A stretch of DNA of 16,246 nt from assembly GCA_028716765.1 (NCBI GenBank), contig JAQUPC010000042.1, positions 1 to 16,246 of the forward strand. Reading direction: 5' to 3'. Shown here one piece after another: positions 13,944 through 16,246 of this stretch (position 1 is its first letter; each line of letters opens with the position of its first letter). This DNA is from Alphaproteobacteria bacterium (GTDB taxonomy: Bacteria; Pseudomonadota; Alphaproteobacteria; UBA9219). Below the pieces are notes generated by a model, which had not been told where the DNA came from, searched no databases, and saw only the letters and a list, made by a program, of their open reading frames with translations. The position numbers were made by a program, and so were the translations under genes.

Positions 13944-15493
13944 CGCTGGACGTTGTAGACCTTTCGCGCATTCAGTTCGGCGTTACCGCCCTTTATCATT
14001 TCCTGTTCGTGCCGCTCACGCTGGGCCTGTCGCTTTTGCTGGCGATCATGGAAAGCGTATGGGTCATGACCGGCCGTCCCGTCTGGCGCGATATGACGAA
14101 GTTCTGGGGCCTTTTGTTCGGCATCAACTTCGCGATGGGCGTGGCCACGGGCATTACGCTCGAGTTCCAGTTTGGCACCAACTGGGCCTATTACTCGCAC
14201 TACGTCGGCGACGTGTTCGGCGCGCCGCTCGCGCTTGAAGGCATGATGGCCTTTTTCCTCGAAGCGACGTTTATCGGCCTGTTTTTCTTCGGCTGGGACA
14301 AGCTGTCGCGCTTGCAGCATTTGATCGTTACGTGGCTTTTGGCCGCGGGAACCAACCTTTCGGCGCTGTGGATATTGATCGCCAACGGCTGGATGCAGAA
14401 TCCCGTCGGCGCGCGCTTTAACGTCGATACGATGCGCATGGAGGTTACGAACTTCGCCGAGGTCATTCTCAACCCCGTAGCGCAGGCGAAGTTCGTGCAC
14501 ACCGTCAGCGCCGGTTACGTTACAGGCTCCGTCTTCGTATTGGCCGTCAGCGCATGGTACATGCTGAAAGGGCGGCATATCGAACTGGCAAAGCGATCCA
14601 TGACGGTCGCGTTGAGTTTCGGGCTGGCTTCGGCGTTGTCCGTTGCCGTGCTTGGCGACGAAAGCGGCTACACGATGGGCCAGAACCAGAAAATGAAGGT
14701 CGCGGCCATCGAGGCCATGTGGCACACCGAGCCTGCGCCCGCCTCGTTTACGGTCTTCGGCATGCCGGACATGGACGGCAAGAACAACCGTTTTGAGATC
14801 AAGATGCCGTGGGTGTTGGGCCTTGTCGCCACGCGCTCGATGAGCGAGGAGGTGCCGGGCATCATGGATCTCGTCGAAACGACGAAAGACAGGATCAAAA
14901 ACGGCGTCATTGCCTACGACGCGCTCGACAGGCTGCGGAAGGATCGCGGCAACGCCGCGCTGCTGGAGCAATTCACGGCACATCAAGTCGATCTCGGCTA
15001 CGCCTTGCTGCTCAAGCGTTACGCGCCGGACGTCATTCACGCCACGGACGATCAGATAAGCCTTGCCGCGTGGGATACCGTGCCGAACGTGCCGCTTCTG
15101 TTCTGGAGCTTCCGCATCATGGTCGGGCTGGGCTTGTTCTTCATCGCGCTGTTCGGTTACGGCTTTTACATCGCCAGCAAGCGGCAACTGGACGACAAAC
15201 GCTGGTTTCTGCGCGTGGCGTTTTGGTCACTGCCCTTGCCGTGGATAGCAAGCGAGCTGGGCTGGATCGTCGCCGAAATGGGCCGCCAGCCGTGGACGAT
15301 CGACGGCGTGCTGCCGACGTTCCTGTCGGCTTCCTCGACCGCCGCAAGCAATGTGTGGATCACCTTGGCCGGATTTGTCGTGTTTTACACCGCGCTTCTC
15401 GTCGTTGACATCATGCTGATGATCAAATACGTCCGGCTGGGTCCGGAGGAAACCCCGTTGGCCGAACGGCAACCGGAACGCCGGAAAAAATAG
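13940..15493 (+). CDS. cydA: Cytochrome bd ubiquinol oxidase subunit I
   Basis: Haem-bearing subunit of the bd-type quinol:O2 oxidoreductase in the cytoplasmic membrane. It oxidises quinol and reduces oxygen with very high affinity, without pumping protons. At 517 residues it is full length. Key E. coli residues are all found one position later: His20 (haem b595), Glu100, Glu108, His187 and Met394 (haem b558), Arg392, and Lys253 and Glu258 of the quinol site in GQNQKMKVAAIEA. The motif GWIVAEMGRQPW is intact. The region from about 240 to 380 is of the long Q-loop (E. coli-like) type. The start overlaps cydP by ATGA. The gap to cydB is 203 bases, unusually large for this gene pair and occupied by a palindromic repeat. 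Confidence 0.98.
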   Translation: MTLDVVDLSRIQFGVTALYHFLFVPLTLGLSLLLAIMESVWVMTGRPVWRDMTKFWGLLFGINFAMGVATGITLEFQFGTNWAYYSHYVGDVFGAPLALEGMMAFFLEATFIGLFFFGWDKLSRLQHLIVTWLLAAGTNLSALWILIANGWMQNPVGARFNVDTMRMEVTNFAEVILNPVAQAKFVHTVSAGYVTGSVFVLAVSAWYMLKGRHIELAKRSMTVALSFGLASALSVAVLGDESGYTMGQNQKMKVAAIEAMWHTEPAPASFTVFGMPDMDGKNNRFEIKMPWVLGLVATRSMSEEVPGIMDLVETTKDRIKNGVIAYDALDRLRKDRGNAALLEQFTAHQVDLGYALLLKRYAPDVIHATDDQISLAAWDTVPNVPLLFWSFRIMVGLGLFFIALFGYGFYIASKRQLDDKRWFLRVAFWSLPLPWIASELGWIVAEMGRQPWTIDGVLPTFLSASSTAASNVWITLAGFVVFYTALLVVDIMLMIKYVRLGPEETPLAERQPERRKK

Positions 15494-15533
15494 GATGAGT
15501 GTTATTATGCAAACATCCAAAGCGAAACAACGG

Positions 15534-15680
15534 CGTCATCCCGGACAAGCGACCCCGGCGAAGGCCGGGGAAGCGCCGATCCGGGATCCAGTGCAATATG
15601 CGTGCGCGAAGCGCACCTTCGAAAAATTCATATGGCTCGCGGACGCTCGCTGCTGGATTCCCGCTTTCGCGGGAATGACG
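15534..15680. repeat. Palindromic interspersed repeat (MITE/REP-like) between cydA and cydB
   Basis: The 147-bp element has near-matching terminal inverted repeats: CGTCATCCCG at the left end and CGGGAATGACG at the right. Nested inside are CCGGGATCCAG and CTGGATTCCCG, also inverted. Three strong local hairpins are visible: CCCCGGC-gaag-GCCGGGG (15553-15570), GTGCGC-gaa-GCGCAC (15602-15616) and TTCCCGC-tttc-GCGGGAA (15658-15675). Elements with these ends are scattered through many alphaproteobacterial genomes. No obvious target-site duplication is seen. In the cyd mRNA it would form a stable stem structure that could act as a processing or stabilising signal. Confidence 0.82.
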
Positions 15681-15696
15681 AAAATGGAGAACTTCG

Positions 15697-16246
15697 ATGC
15701 CTGATTATGAAATCCTGCGCCTGATCTGGTGGGTTCTGCTCGGCGTTTTGCTTATGGGCTTTGCCGTCATGGATGGTTTCGACATGGGCGCGGCAGCGCT
15801 TCTGCCGTTTGTGACCCGGAACGACAGTGAACGCCGCATCGTCATCAACACCGTCGGCCCCGTGTGGGAAGGCAATCAGGTCTGGCTTATTCTGGGCGCG
15901 GGCGCGGTATTTGCCGCGTGGCCCGCTCTTTACGCCACCGCGTTCTCCGGTTTTTACCTCGCGATGTTTCTCGTGCTGTTCACGCTCATTCTGCGGCCTG
16001 TCGCCTTCAAGTTTCGCAGCAAAAGGGAAGGCAGGCTCTGGCGCGGTACATGGGACACCTGCCTGTTCCTGAGCGGCACGGTGCCGCCGCTGATCTTCGG
16101 CGTGGCGTTCGGCAATATTCTTCAGGGCGTGCCGTTCACGTTCGATGAAGCAATGCGCATGACGTACGAGGGCGGTCTTTTGGGGTTGCTCAATCCGTTC
16201 GCGCTGCTGTGCGGCCTCGTCAGCCTTGCCATGACCGTGCTGCAGG
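15697..16246 (+). CDS. cydB: Cytochrome bd ubiquinol oxidase subunit II (partial, runs off window)
   Basis: Partner of CydA; CydA/CydB form the core of the bd oxidase. Only the first 183 residues are in the window, with no stop before the end. The N-terminus [31 protein letters not shown] is diagnostic, with Asp29 as in E. coli. [23 protein letters not shown] follows (Trp57; Glu at the next position where E. coli has Asp). [11 protein letters not shown] and [20 protein letters not shown] also match the family. Four TM helices are complete. The start is supported by GGAGA (15686-15690) 6 bases before the ATG. This ribosome site lies just outside the repeat, so translation does not depend on sequence within it. 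A CydX subunit, if present, would lie beyond the window. Confidence 0.97.
   Translation, partial: MPDYEILRLIWWVLLGVLLMGFAVMDGFDMGAAALLPFVTRNDSERRIVINTVGPVWEGNQVWLILGAGAVFAAWPALYATAFSGFYLAMFLVLFTLILRPVAFKFRSKREGRLWRGTWDTCLFLSGTVPPLIFGVAFGNILQGVPFTFDEAMRMTYEGGLLGLLNPFALLCGLVSLAMTVLQ

Noticed and set aside
13670..15187. A 505-codon open frame antisense to cydP/cydA
   Set aside because: Low-complexity charged translation without domains; the opposite strand encodes CydA with all catalytic residues.
15495..15704. A 69-codon frame between cydA and cydB
   Set aside because: Its translation (IPAFAGMTK type) is what the palindromic repeat gives in one frame; no independent coding evidence.
1..16246. 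CRISPR arrays, transposase or integrase genes, rRNA
   Set aside because: Looked for and not seen: no regularly spaced direct repeats and no recombinase-like frames on either strand.

Overview
The window comes from a fairly GC-rich Gram-negative bacterium (outer-membrane TolC, a tripartite RND pump, RmuC, cytochrome bd). The gene families and an interspersed repeat of the CGTCATCCCG...CGGGAATGACG type suggest Pseudomonadota, most likely an alphaproteobacterium. That placement is inference, and no rRNA or other phylogenetic marker is present. The sequence is densely coding: no stretch over 300 bases lacks a gene.

Positions 1-6184 hold a divergent efflux locus. On the minus strand lie a BigR/SqrR-like ArsR repressor, a two-TM DUF2892 protein (ATGA overlap) and a TolC-family channel. 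On the plus strand lie a periplasmic adaptor and an RND permease (ATGA overlap). All five appear to share one 64-bp control region carrying overlapping GCTAA/TTAGC half-sites. The repressor has two cysteines 66 residues apart, the spacing of the persulfide-sensing pair in BigR and SqrR. The locus therefore reads as a complete adaptor-pump-channel exporter under a likely reactive-sulfur switch, without the usual sulfide-oxidation enzymes. This is the most interesting part of the window.

Positions 6209-6895 hold a minus-strand cassette of a DUF134 helix-turn-helix protein and a Gly/Cys-rich DUF5320 protein. It is preceded by a TTGACA promoter with a perfect 20-bp palindrome over the predicted start of transcription. 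A membrane-anchored alpha/beta hydrolase follows (plus strand), then an unrecognised protein with a Lys/Thr-rich tail, rmuC and a cyclopropane fatty acid synthase gene (all minus).

Positions 11490-13567 hold a DUF167 (YggU-like) gene, a more AT-rich gene for a membrane-anchored lytic-transglycosylase-like protein, and a minus-strand tRNA-Arg(CCT) with encoded CCA.

Positions 13719-16246 hold the cytochrome bd oxidase operon cydP-cydA-cydB. CydP and CydA overlap by ATGA. A 147-bp palindromic repeat sits between cydA and cydB, and cydB runs off the window end. CydA keeps all the E. coli haem and quinol residues at a constant offset of +1 and has the long Q-loop.
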